Shown here: positions 8,973-16,865 of the stretch, one piece after another
Position numbering within the stretch: the first letter of the stretch is position 1
How the letters are laid out: every line of letters starts with the position of its first letter
NCBI GenBank assembly: GCA_023384135.1
Contig: JAHDXS010000001.1
Coordinates: 1 to 64,000 of the forward strand
Reading direction: 5' to 3'
Origin: Alphaproteobacteria bacterium
Lineage (GTDB): Bacteria > Pseudomonadota > Alphaproteobacteria > Micavibrionales > Micavibrionaceae
DNA: 64,000 nt
Notes under the pieces: generated by a model
What the model was told of the DNA's origin: nothing
Databases searched by the model: none
The model's input: the letters and a program-made list of their open reading frames with translations, nothing else
Translations under genes and position numbers: made by a program

Positions 8973-9001
8973 TTTATACGGTGTTGTCTAGCCCGGACAA
9001 C
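8973..9001 (-). promoter_or_regulatory. Promoter and candidate operator of the XRE-ImmA operon
   Basis: On the minus strand TTGTCC (9000-8995) and TATAAA (8978-8973) are separated by 16 bases, a reasonable sigma-70 promoter for the XRE gene. A perfect inverted repeat GTTGTC/GACAAC (8983-8988 and 8996-9001) covers the -35 element and spacer, a good position for repression by the XRE protein. Confidence 0.5.
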
Positions 9002-9180
9002 GGACGGCTCTGAGTGCTTTTATATGGCTTATCGTTGGGTTCACTCATGGCTCTGACTCCGTAGTCTACTCAGACATACACCTTAACGAAGTGAGTTCGC
9101 GTTGACAAGGCAAATCTGAACCCGTCCACAGCAAGAGTGGGAACAGACGCGCCTCGGATCAAGAACAAGAAAGGCCCGAC

Positions 9181-10224
9181 ATGAGCAAAGAAGAAGATCA
9201 CCAACTGCCCAAGCGCCGCATCCTGTGTATTGACGGGGGCGGAATCCTCGGCACCTTTCCTGCGGCCTTTCTCACCGGGCTTGAGCAGCATTTGCAGGGC
9301 CGACCCATCGGATCGTATTTCGATTTGATTGCCGGCACATCGACCGGCGGGATCATCGCCATCGGCCTCGCTATGGGGTTGCGCGCCTCTGATCTTCTCG
9401 ATCTCTACGAAAAACGCGGCCCGGAAATCTTCGGCCAGGGGCGCGGCACGGTGGCGGACTTCATCCTCGACAAGCTGCGCCTCGGCCGCCAACTCGTCAT
9501 GAACAAGCATGATTCCGATCCGCTCCGGCAGGTTCTGACCGACACGCTCGGCAGCAAGCGGATCGGCGATGCCACGACAAGGCTGCTCATCCCGGCCTGG
9601 AATCCGGTCGCGCGCTCCGTCTACATATACAAGACCGCGCACCACGCGCGGCTTCGCAACGACTACAAATCCCTCTCCGTTGATGCCGCGATGGCCACAG
9701 CCGCCGCGCCGACCTATTTCCGCCAGCACGTCACGCAACACGCTGTAGGTCTGACTGACGGGGGCACCTGGGCAAACAATCCGACGGCGCTGGCCGTTGT
9801 CGAGGCCATCACGATGCTCGGCTGGCCGGGTCACTCCCTGCATGTGCTGAGCCTCGGTTGCCTGGAGGAGACCTACACCATACGAAAGTGGGCGGGGATC
9901 GGCACGCTTGGCTCGAAGGTCATCAAGCTCTTCATGGACGGCCAGTCGCACGGTGCGATGGGCATTGCCAAACTGCTGACCGGCCATGAGCACGAGCGGA
10001 AAGACGCAATCCACCGCATCAATCACACCGTTCCTTACAGCGCCTACAAGATGGATGACACGCGGGTCATTCAGGACCTCAAAGGTCTGGGCTATTCCTT
10101 CGCACGCGATCGGCACCCGGTTCTCGATCCCGTGTTCTTCGGCCAGCCAGCGGAAGCGTTTGTGCCGGTCTATGGGTTTGATCAGGAGCCGGATAAAGCA
10201 TCGAAAGAGAGGTTGTCGGCATGA
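9181..10224 (+). CDS. capV: CBASS effector: patatin-like phospholipase (CapV-like)
   Basis: A 347-residue patatin. The glycine-rich oxyanion loop (IDGGGILGTFPA, about 19-30), the nucleophile motif GTSTGG with S54, and the catalytic Asp in the DGG motif (D193, LTDGGTWANNP) are all present. CapV-type effectors are switched on by a cyclic nucleotide made by the adjacent CD-NTase and then degrade membrane phospholipids, killing the infected cell. It is the first gene of the operon and its stop overlaps the CD-NTase start (ATGA 10221-10224). No transmembrane segment is visible. Effector assignment rests on family and context together. Confidence 0.92.
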   Translation: MSKEEDHQLPKRRILCIDGGGILGTFPAAFLTGLEQHLQGRPIGSYFDLIAGTSTGGIIAIGLAMGLRASDLLDLYEKRGPEIFGQGRGTVADFILDKLRLGRQLVMNKHDSDPLRQVLTDTLGSKRIGDATTRLLIPAWNPVARSVYIYKTAHHARLRNDYKSLSVDAAMATAAAPTYFRQHVTQHAVGLTDGGTWANNPTALAVVEAITMLGWPGHSLHVLSLGCLEETYTIRKWAGIGTLGSKVIKLFMDGQSHGAMGIAKLLTGHEHERKDAIHRINHTVPYSAYKMDDTRVIQDLKGLGYSFARDRHPVLDPVFFGQPAEAFVPVYGFDQEPDKASKERLSA

Positions 10225-11423
10225 CGATGGATATCAAAAAGTACTCCAAGTTTCTGGAGCAGGTCGCCAGCGAGATTGACATCCCGCCCGGCAAATATCA
10301 GGACGCGGTGGATCGGTATGAAGCCGTAGGGCGCTGGCTTGAAGGTGGCGAGTACCCCGGCTGCCAGGGCGAACTCCTGATTTATGTGCAAGGCTCGTTT
10401 CGATATGGAACCGTGACGAAGCCCATGCGGGATGGAGTCGAGTGTCGGTATGACATTGATCTCGTGTCCGAACTGCCGGCGGACATAAACCTGACGACGC
10501 CGCAAGCCCTCAAGTCCATGGTCGGTGACCGGCTGCGGGAACACGGGACGTACAAGAGGTTGCTTGATCCCGAGGGGGGGCGCTGCTGGACGCTCGAATA
10601 TGCTGAGCAGGACGGTGTGGGATTTCATTTGGATGTTTTGCCTGCCGTCTCGGACCATCGTGGACTTCTCGGCACGGCGATTGCGATTACCAACAAGAAG
10701 GGTGAAACCTATACGTGGTCGGCGAGCGATCCGCGCGGCTACGGGGCATGGTTCGATAGCAAGAATGCCGTCGCCTTCAACCGTATCCTGCTGGAGCAAA
10801 AGCAGGAGATTCAGCGCCGCGCGCCCCTGGTGTTCGCCAGCATCAACAAAGTTCCCAATCAGTTGGTCCGCACGCCGCTCCAGCGCTCGATCCAGCTCAT
10901 GAAACGCCATCGGGATTTACGGTTCAATCATGAAGACCGCATCGCCTACGGGCCGATCTCCGTCATCATCACGACGCTGGCGGCGCATCTTTACGGCAAC
11001 GAGACGGACGTGTACTCCGCCTTGGCGGGCATCGTACGAAAACTTCAGGGACATGCGGCGCTCGTCGAGAACCGCGCTATCGACGGCTCCCTGGCGGCAA
11101 TGGGCCTGATCCAGCGGCGGCCTGACGGAACCTGGTATATCGGCAATCCGGTCAATCCCGCCGAAAACTTCGCTGACCGCTGGCATGAAGACAATCACGC
11201 CCGCGCGCGGGCCTTCTTCGGTTGGGTGGACGCGCTCCAGAAAGACCTCCTCAATATTCTCGATGAGTCCAGTCCGCGCCTGCTCAAAGAGCATCTCGGG
11301 CGCGCTCTGGGAACGGCTGCGGTCGCCACGCACTTCGATCTTCTCATTCCAGCGGCGGTGGCACTCGATACACCACCGCGTATTCACATCTCCAGCCCTG
11401 CGAAACCGTGGAGGGACGAGTGA
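10221..11423 (+). CDS. CBASS CD-NTase (cGAS/DncV-like nucleotidyltransferase)
   Basis: A 400-residue nucleotidyltransferase. The active site is complete: GS motif at 58-59 (GSFRYGT), metal-binding D78 and D80 (YDIDLV), and a third Asp at 138 (FHLDVLP). The C-terminal helical half is typical of the DncV-like group. On phage infection such enzymes make a cyclic di- or trinucleotide that activates the effector, here the patatin. The product cannot be deduced from sequence alone. The C-terminus (PAKPWRDE) is what a type II CBASS E2 enzyme would be expected to attach to a target. The genes on both sides overlap it. Confidence 0.9.
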   Translation: MTMDIKKYSKFLEQVASEIDIPPGKYQDAVDRYEAVGRWLEGGEYPGCQGELLIYVQGSFRYGTVTKPMRDGVECRYDIDLVSELPADINLTTPQALKSMVGDRLREHGTYKRLLDPEGGRCWTLEYAEQDGVGFHLDVLPAVSDHRGLLGTAIAITNKKGETYTWSASDPRGYGAWFDSKNAVAFNRILLEQKQEIQRRAPLVFASINKVPNQLVRTPLQRSIQLMKRHRDLRFNHEDRIAYGPISVIITTLAAHLYGNETDVYSALAGIVRKLQGHAALVENRAIDGSLAAMGLIQRRPDGTWYIGNPVNPAENFADRWHEDNHARARAFFGWVDALQKDLLNILDESSPRLLKEHLGRALGTAAVATHFDLLIPAAVALDTPPRIHISSPAKPWRDE

Positions 11424-12151
11424 CCGATGATTTGCAGCGGCAAATCGACGAACTGACTGGAGTCCATAAAGGGCTCAAGAATGTTGTTGAGCGCGATGAT
11501 GGGATTGTCGTCTCCGGCCTGCTGCCGTTCGAGGCGTCTGCGGACGGGCTGGAAACCATCACGGAGTCCTTCGAGATCGAGTTGACCATTCCGCGCGATT
11601 TCCCGGAGACGTTGCCGCGTGCCAGGGAGACGGGAGGCCGGATTGCGAGCGACTACGAGCACCGCAACCCAAGCGGCACGCTTTGCCTCGCCGTACCTAT
11701 CGAGCAGCGGCGTATCTTCCTTGAGAATCCCACGCTGCTCGGGTTCGTGAACCGGCTGGTCATCCCATATCTCTATGGGTACTGCTACTTCAAGACGCAC
11801 GAGCGCCACCCGTTCGATGAAGCGGCCCATGGGCATGAGGGCATCTTGCGGCACTATGTCGATACGCTCGGCCTGCGCGACGAACTCTCCGCGCTGACCG
11901 TCATCAGTTTTCTTCTCGAACACGGATATCGCGGACATCATGATTGTCCGTGCGGCAGCGGCACGAGAGTCAGGGACTGTCATGGACCGACGCTGATGGC
12001 GTTGCATCAGACCCATAACCAGCAATCGCTGCGAGGGGATTTTGCCGCGATCTTTAGCCTCTGCTTCAAACAGTTCGAAAACCAGCAAATCTCTTTTCCA
12101 AAGCCGTTGAGATTGCAGCTTCTCCGGCTTCTGAAAACATTCAAGGACTAG
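11420..12151 (+). CDS. CBASS stand-alone E2-like protein with C-terminal SEC-C motif
   Basis: A 243-residue protein starting at GTG 11420, with GGAGGG upstream and overlap with the CD-NTase stop. The N-terminal half resembles E2 ubiquitin-conjugating folds: FEIELTIPRDFPETLP, then HRNPSGTLCLAVP with the presumed catalytic C89. No E1 or JAB domain or gene is present, so this looks like a 'short' type II CBASS. E2 proteins in such systems form a thioester with the CD-NTase C-terminus and conjugate it, which primes the enzyme. Near residue 185 a CPCGSG...CH stretch matches a SEC-C zinc-binding motif, an extra module whose role is unknown. Confidence 0.82.
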   Translation: MTDDLQRQIDELTGVHKGLKNVVERDDGIVVSGLLPFEASADGLETITESFEIELTIPRDFPETLPRARETGGRIASDYEHRNPSGTLCLAVPIEQRRIFLENPTLLGFVNRLVIPYLYGYCYFKTHERHPFDEAAHGHEGILRHYVDTLGLRDELSALTVISFLLEHGYRGHHDCPCGSGTRVRDCHGPTLMALHQTHNQQSLRGDFAAIFSLCFKQFENQQISFPKPLRLQLLRLLKTFKD

Positions 12152-12419
12152 CAGGTCGTCAGGCCCCTTCGGCCCATCCGTCAAGGCCAAGCCCAAGGGG
12201 GCGTTCCGCGCGGGGCCGTGCCTCGCCAGCCTTTGCCGTGAGCTTCGGCTGGCTGCGGCCGCACCACCCCCGGCGCGGTCCGGCCTTGACCGATTCCTCC
12301 CGCTCTTGTTGTCGCTCCCCGTCGGGTTGCATGCGCAACCCCTCATTCCATTCGGAAAAGGGGCAAGGCCGCGAGTGTCGCGGCTCGCGCTCAACACCCA
12401 TGACGGAAAGGACTTTGTC
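12152..12419 (+). promoter_or_regulatory. Leader of the ParB-like gene with two perfect hairpins
   Basis: No gene is seen here. GGGTTGC (12324-12330) pairs with GCAACCC (12335-12341) across a 4-base loop, and GCCGCGA (12368-12374) pairs with TCGCGGC (12378-12384) across 3 bases. Both lie upstream of the GGAAAGGA ribosome site. The position resembles the hairpin leaders of DUF2958 and ArdC further on, although the sequence is not clearly the same. Confidence 0.45.
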
Positions 12420-14228
12420 ATGTCTATTCAATCCATATCCCTCTCTCAACTCACGCCTTCCAAAACGAACCCCCGCAAACTGTTCGATGTCGCCAGCCTC
12501 GAAGGACTGGCTGCCAGCATCCGCGCGGATGGGTTGTTGCAGAACCTTGTCGTGGCCCCCGCCAAGGGCAAGCGTTTTGCGATCATCAGCGGTGAGCGCC
12601 GATACCGGGCCTTAAAGCTCTTGGAGGAACGCGGCCAACTGCCCGTGAACTTCACCGTTCCGGTCGAGGTCCGCGCCGATGCCTCTAAAGAGGACCGTGT
12701 GCGCCTCGCCACCGTCGAAAACCTGCAACGCGCCGACCTCACGCCCTTGGAGCAGACCGAAGCCCTGACAAGGCTCGTCAAGGACGGGGACAAGCTCGAT
12801 GACCTCGCAGCCAAAACCGGACTATCCATAACCACTATCCGGCGGCGGCTGGCGCTGAACGCGCTGTGCAAGGACGCCAAGGCGGCGCTGGCAGACCGAA
12901 CCATCTCCCTTGCGCAAGCCGAAGCCCTGACCCTTGGCGGGGATGACGAGCAGATCGAAATGCTGTGCGACATCCTGAACGAGAACGTCGTCCACCCCGG
13001 AGAAATCCGCGAACGTCTGACGGACGCGCTGCCCTGCGTGGCCGATGCCATCTTCCCGCTTGAGCGCTACACCGGAACCATCACCACCGATCTGTTCGGC
13101 GACAGCGAAACCAGCTACTTCGATGATAGGCCACAATTCATCGCCTTGCAGACAGAGGCGGTGGCGGACCTCGCCGTGCAGTATCAGGACACGGCTTCAT
13201 GGGTTGAGGTCACGGAAGGTTGGCGCATCCAGCGTTGGCAATATGAAGACGCGCCTTCGGGCGAACCGGGCGGTGTCATCATCAATATCAACCCGCGCGG
13301 ACAGGTCGAGATCGTCACCGGACTGGCCCACGCTGTCCTTGAGGAAGAAACGGTGGAGGCTCTGGCCGAGAACCCTATCGCGCCTCCGAAGGCCAAGCCG
13401 TTCTACACCACGCCGCTGCGCCGGATCATTGGTCATTGCAAGAGCGCCGCTGTTGGCGAATTGCTTCTCTCCTCACCCCGCACGGCGAAGGAAGTCGCCG
13501 CTGTACTTCTGCTCGCAAATCTCAAACCGCATGAAGCTTACGCGGAAGCCGCCAAGCAGCCCGAGCACCAACAACCGTTTGAGGTGCTGGATGCGCACGC
13601 CCGCTTCATGGCGCAAAAGCTTGGCTTTGAACCCGGCGAGGATGAGCGCGGATGGGAGGCGCTTAAGCCCTTCAGGTCCGTCACCCGCGCCGAACTGTAT
13701 ACGGCGGTGAAGTGTTTGACCGATCACCAGTTGGATGAACTCCACACGCTGATCGTGGCGCTCACCTTCGGGCAATCGGATTGCGAGAAGCTGGATACGC
13801 GCGAAAGCTTCTTCAACCGCGTGGCCCAAGACCTCAAGGCCGACATGCGCCAGCACTGGACGCTGGACCGGGCGTTCCTCTCGCGCCGGAACCGGGAGCA
13901 GTTGATCGCCATCGCCAGGGCGAACGGCGCGGCGGACGGACGGGGCAGCCTTGGGTCTTACAAGAAGTCCGAACTGGTCGATACGATCCTGTTCCACGAC
14001 CGTAATGCGCGGCAAGCCGTATCGCCCACGCCGGAGCAGCGCAAGGCGCTGGACTGGCTGCCGGAAGCAATGAGCTTCCCCGCTGTCGATCCCGATGCGC
14101 ACGATGTCTCCGACGAACCGGACGAGGACAGCGCCTTAGAGGCCGAGGCCGATGAAGACGCGGCGAGCGAAGGCGATGCGCCGGATGCGGACGCGTTCGA
14201 AGACGAGCCTGTGCGCGAAGCGGCGTAA
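12420..14228 (+). CDS. ParB/RepB-like DNA-binding protein, 602 aa
   Basis: The N-terminal ParB/sulfiredoxin-like domain (about 1-110) includes NPRKLF, and SGERRYRAL, the CTP-binding GERRxRA-type box; a KorB-like helix-turn-helix follows (LDDLAAKTGLSITTIRRRLAL, about 135-160). The remaining 400 residues have no obvious domain and end in an acidic tail. ATG 12420 is chosen because GGAAAGGA precedes it and the ParB homology starts there. There is no ParA beside it. Long ParB-like proteins of this sort are common on alphaproteobacterial plasmids and mobile islands and sit with ArdC and DUF2958 genes. Partitioning itself is not assured for an integrated element. Confidence 0.88.
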   Translation: MSIQSISLSQLTPSKTNPRKLFDVASLEGLAASIRADGLLQNLVVAPAKGKRFAIISGERRYRALKLLEERGQLPVNFTVPVEVRADASKEDRVRLATVENLQRADLTPLEQTEALTRLVKDGDKLDDLAAKTGLSITTIRRRLALNALCKDAKAALADRTISLAQAEALTLGGDDEQIEMLCDILNENVVHPGEIRERLTDALPCVADAIFPLERYTGTITTDLFGDSETSYFDDRPQFIALQTEAVADLAVQYQDTASWVEVTEGWRIQRWQYEDAPSGEPGGVIININPRGQVEIVTGLAHAVLEEETVEALAENPIAPPKAKPFYTTPLRRIIGHCKSAAVGELLLSSPRTAKEVAAVLLLANLKPHEAYAEAAKQPEHQQPFEVLDAHARFMAQKLGFEPGEDERGWEALKPFRSVTRAELYTAVKCLTDHQLDELHTLIVALTFGQSDCEKLDTRESFFNRVAQDLKADMRQHWTLDRAFLSRRNREQLIAIARANGAADGRGSLGSYKKSELVDTILFHDRNARQAVSPTPEQRKALDWLPEAMSFPAVDPDAHDVSDEPDEDSALEAEADEDAASEGDAPDADAFEDEPVREAA

Positions 14229-14395
14229 ACCTGCTTAACCACCGGAGCGTCCGGCGGAGCTATCTGCCGGGCGCTTCTCGCGTATCCGTTTTGATCCTCG
14301 CAGTGCGCTCGGGTCTTTGGTCAGGCGCGAAGCATTCGTCTCCTTCCGGTGCGGTTTTGTTTTTTGCTCCCCGTCATAGCCGCGCGCGGCGTCGG

Positions 14396-14446
14396 CGCAA
14401 CGGGCGGCCCGCTCCTTCACATTCGTTCCCGCGTTGCCCGTTCCCC
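14396..14446 (+). repeat. Shared hairpin leader, copy A (upstream of DUF2958)
   Basis: CGCAACGGGCGGCCCGCTCC (14396-14415) and GTTGCCCGTTCCCC (14433-14446) recur at 16711-16730 (19 of 20 identical) and 16760-16773 (identical), upstream of ArdC. AACGGGC and GCCCGTT pair to give a hairpin. A third conserved part follows near 14480-14519, TGGTTCGCGT to AAGGAGA, including the ribosome site. The two leaders are clearly related by descent. Confidence 0.75.
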
Positions 14447-14525
14447 GCTAGTGCGGTGCGCCGCCGCCTTATCCACGCGGCTCCTGTGGTTCGCGTCAAA
14501 ACCGCAAACCAAAAGGAGACTGACA

Positions 14526-14885
14526 ATGAAACTTCTGACCAAAGACCAGCACGCGCAACTGCTCAAGAACGGCCAAATCAACGCGCAGCGCCAGATGGAC
14601 GGCCTCGATACCATCGACCATCCGCCGGTGGTGAAGCTGTTCACGCCCGATGCGAACTGCACCTGGCTCCTCTCCGAACTCGATCCCGAGGAGACCGACA
14701 TCGCCTTCGGCCTCTGCGACCTTGGCTTCGGAACGCCCGAAATGGGCAGTGTCCGGCTCTCGGAGATCGCAAGCCTTCGCGGGCGGCTCGGCCTTCCGGT
14801 CGAACGCGATCTACACTTCACGGGCAGCAAGCCGCTCTCGGTCTACGCCGAGGAGGCCCGTATCGCCGAGCACATCAAGGCGTGA
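14526..14885 (+). CDS. DUF2958 family protein
   Basis: A 119-residue soluble protein matching DUF2958: VVKLFTPDANCTWLLSELDPEE, then FGLCDLGFGTPEMGSVRLSEI, and a C-terminal GLPVERDLHFTGSKPLSVYAEEAR. AAGGAGA sits 7 bases before the ATG. Members are short, found almost only on plasmids and conjugative islands beside ArdC-like and ParB-like genes, and have no established biochemical role. It shares its leader sequence with the ArdC gene, which suggests common control. Confidence 0.85.
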   Translation: MKLLTKDQHAQLLKNGQINAQRQMDGLDTIDHPPVVKLFTPDANCTWLLSELDPEETDIAFGLCDLGFGTPEMGSVRLSEIASLRGRLGLPVERDLHFTGSKPLSVYAEEARIAEHIKA

Positions 14886-14984
14886 CGCCGTGCCTCGCCC
14901 TCCGCCCGGCTCCGGGCGGAGGGCATTTGTCGTTTAGGGCGGTACTGCCTTGCATCGTCCGGCACTTGCCGTTATCCATAAAGA

Positions 14985-15719
14985 ATGGCGCCACCCGACT
15001 CACAATCCACTTCTCACGCGCAGCGTCTGGCCGACCTGCGGCGCTTCTATGCGCTGCTGGACGAACTCGCCCGGCGCACGGGCGAGCCGCGCCGATTGGC
15101 CGAATGCTCGGGCCGGATGGAGTGGCCGCTACGCGGCGTCTATTTCTTCATGGAGCCGGGCGAAGTCCGGCAAGGCCGCAATGAGGGCCTGCGCATCGTG
15201 CGCGTCGGCACCCACGCGCTCAAGGATCAATCGCGCACGACCTTGTGGAAGCGTCTTTCGCAACACAAGGGACAAGCACGGTCCGGCGGCGGCAATCATC
15301 GCGGCTCGATCTTCCGGCTTCTGGTTGGTGCCGCGCTTCTGGCGGACGATCCGGCGCTGTGCGTGACCTGGGGGCAGGGGAACAATGCGGCCCGCACGAT
15401 CCGCGAGGCCGAACGCGAACTGGAGAGCCGCGTGAGCGCAGTCATCGGCCAGATGCCGTTTCTCTTCCTTCACATCGGAGACGATCCCGGGCCGCAGAGC
15501 TTGCGCGGCGTCATCGAGCGCAACGCGATTGCGCTCTTGAGCAATTCGGGCAAGACACCGTTCGATGCGGCCTCGAAGGACTGGCTCGGCTATCGCTGCC
15601 CGCGCGAACGGGTGCGGGCCTCTCACCTCTGGAATCAGAACCATGTGGACGAGACTTACGATCCCGCTTTCCTCGATGCGCTCGAAACGCTGATTCGCGC
15701 GGCGGGAGCCCGCGCATGA
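14985..15719 (+). CDS. GIY-YIG-like protein, 244 aa
   Basis: The central segment reads like a GIY-YIG fold: GVYFFMEPGE, then RIVRVGTHAL, LWKRLSQHKG and GNHRGSIFR, with a conserved Glu/Asn-containing C-terminal half. GIY-YIG domains are nucleases, but the key catalytic residues are only partly matched, so it may be inactive or divergent. The ribosome site before ATG 14985 is weak. Its stop overlaps the start of the next gene (ATGA, 15716-15719), so the two belong together. Function on the element is unknown. Confidence 0.65.
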   Translation: MAPPDSQSTSHAQRLADLRRFYALLDELARRTGEPRRLAECSGRMEWPLRGVYFFMEPGEVRQGRNEGLRIVRVGTHALKDQSRTTLWKRLSQHKGQARSGGGNHRGSIFRLLVGAALLADDPALCVTWGQGNNAARTIREAERELESRVSAVIGQMPFLFLHIGDDPGPQSLRGVIERNAIALLSNSGKTPFDAASKDWLGYRCPRERVRASHLWNQNHVDETYDPAFLDALETLIRAAGARA

Positions 15720-16370
15720 AGATCGTCATTCAGTGCGCGGCGAGCAAGGACCCGGCGGCGGGGATGATGACGACCAGCGAGGGAATGCCCGTCCTGTTCG
15801 TTGCTGATCCGGGCCTCGCGCCTGCGCGCACGGATATTGCTTATGCGCGTCCTGATGACTTAGCGGAAGACGGGCAGCGCGGACGCGATGTACTTCTGCG
15901 CTACAATCAGCAACCGGGCAGCAATCCGCTCGGTCTTCTCCCGGCCTGGCGGCTCTACCGCCACCCGGCTTACGGCAAGCTCGTCGAGCGTTTCGGTGAG
16001 ACCAATATCTTCATCCTCTCGGCAGGCTGGGGACTCATCCGCGCCGACTTCCTCACTCCCGCTTACGACATCACCTTCTCGGCGCAAGCGGAGCCGTTCA
16101 AGCGCCGCCGGGCGCACGACGCGTATGCGGACTTCAACATGCTCGAAGGGCGGCAGATCGAACGCGTCGCCTTCTTTGGCGGTAAGGACTACTTGCCACT
16201 GTTCTGTCGCCTAACGGAACACTCCGGGGCGGCGGATCGCCGTCTTCAATTCGGCCACAGAGCCGCAAGCGCACGGGGTCCGGTTCGTCCGGTATCACAC
16301 GCGGACGCGCACCAACTGGCACTACGAAGCGGTGAACGCCTTTCTGGACGGTGCCTTCTTCGCCACTTAA
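15716..16370 (+). pseudogene. YaaA/DUF6884-like protein, frameshifted by one base
   Basis: The first 166 residues (MKIVIQCAASKD to YLPLFCRL) include LSAGWGLIRADFLTPAYDITFS, which resembles the 'LSAxxGL...PY' signature of YaaA/DUF6884-like proteins. At 16211-16217 (CTAACGG) the frame goes astray. Dropping one of the two adenines at 16213-16214 restores a natural continuation, NTPGRRIAVFNSA to TNWHYEAVNAFLDGAFFAT, ending at TAA 16368-16370, for a protein of 217 residues. The unshifted frame runs on to 16564 without meaningful sequence. This is either a real inactivating mutation or a base-calling error. Read whole, it would be a partner of the GIY-YIG-like gene. Confidence 0.7.
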
Positions 16371-16865
16371 GTTTCGGCCTCGATGCGCGTGAGCGCGCAG
16401 CCGTCCATCTCGCAATCGCCCTTGCACTGATCCCATGCGGGCGGCCTGACGGTCATCCAGACCGTCGCTATCGCAATCCCTCACATCGGCGCATCGCGTT
16501 GATGCCGGAGGCTGGCCGCGCAGACGGGCGGGCGCGCCCGGCGGCGAGCGTTCCACTCGATTGAAGGCAGGCCGCACGGATCGAACGTGTCGGCTCCGGT
16601 CCTTTCTCCCGGCTGATCTTTGATCGCGTTCGCCGTGTTCTTCATGGCTTGCCTCTCCTTCGGGCGGTCGGTTTCGAAAGCTCCACCGAATCTGACGGGG
16701 GCGACGCACGCGCAACGGGCTGCCCGCTCCATTCCCCCGGATCAAGTCCGGGGTCCCGTGTTGCCCGTTCCCCCTGCGCTGTGCTTCGGGTGCGCGTCGC
16801 GTCTTAGCCCCCGTCTCCTCTGGTTCCGCGTGTTTCGAACCAACCGCCAACCGAAGGAGATCACC
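16371..16865 (+). promoter_or_regulatory. Intergenic region with shared leader copy B and a REP-like palindrome
   Basis: No gene is supported here. The right part repeats the DUF2958 leader (16711-16730 and 16760-16773, then TGGTTCCGCGT to GAAGGAGA before ArdC). Between the two conserved blocks a palindrome CCCCGGA (16735-16741) / TCCGGGG (16747-16753) has been added relative to copy A; CGGATCAAGTCCG-type palindromes are frequent dispersed repeats in Alphaproteobacteria. The left 340 bases show nothing I recognise. Confidence 0.6.

Noticed and set aside
9070-10116. A 348-codon minus-strand frame over the patatin gene
   Set aside because: Antisense shadow of the patatin; no motifs and no ribosome site.
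12306-12419. Upstream extension of the ParB-like protein
   Set aside because: ParB homology begins at the ATG at 12420, a ribosome site precedes it, and the extension covers two perfect hairpins.
15245-16564. A 439-codon frame spanning the GIY-YIG-like gene and its neighbour
   Set aside because: Its first 157 codons are an out-of-frame reading of the GIY-YIG-like gene, and its end after 16215 is out-of-frame reading past a frameshift. Only 15716 to about 16213 is meaningful.
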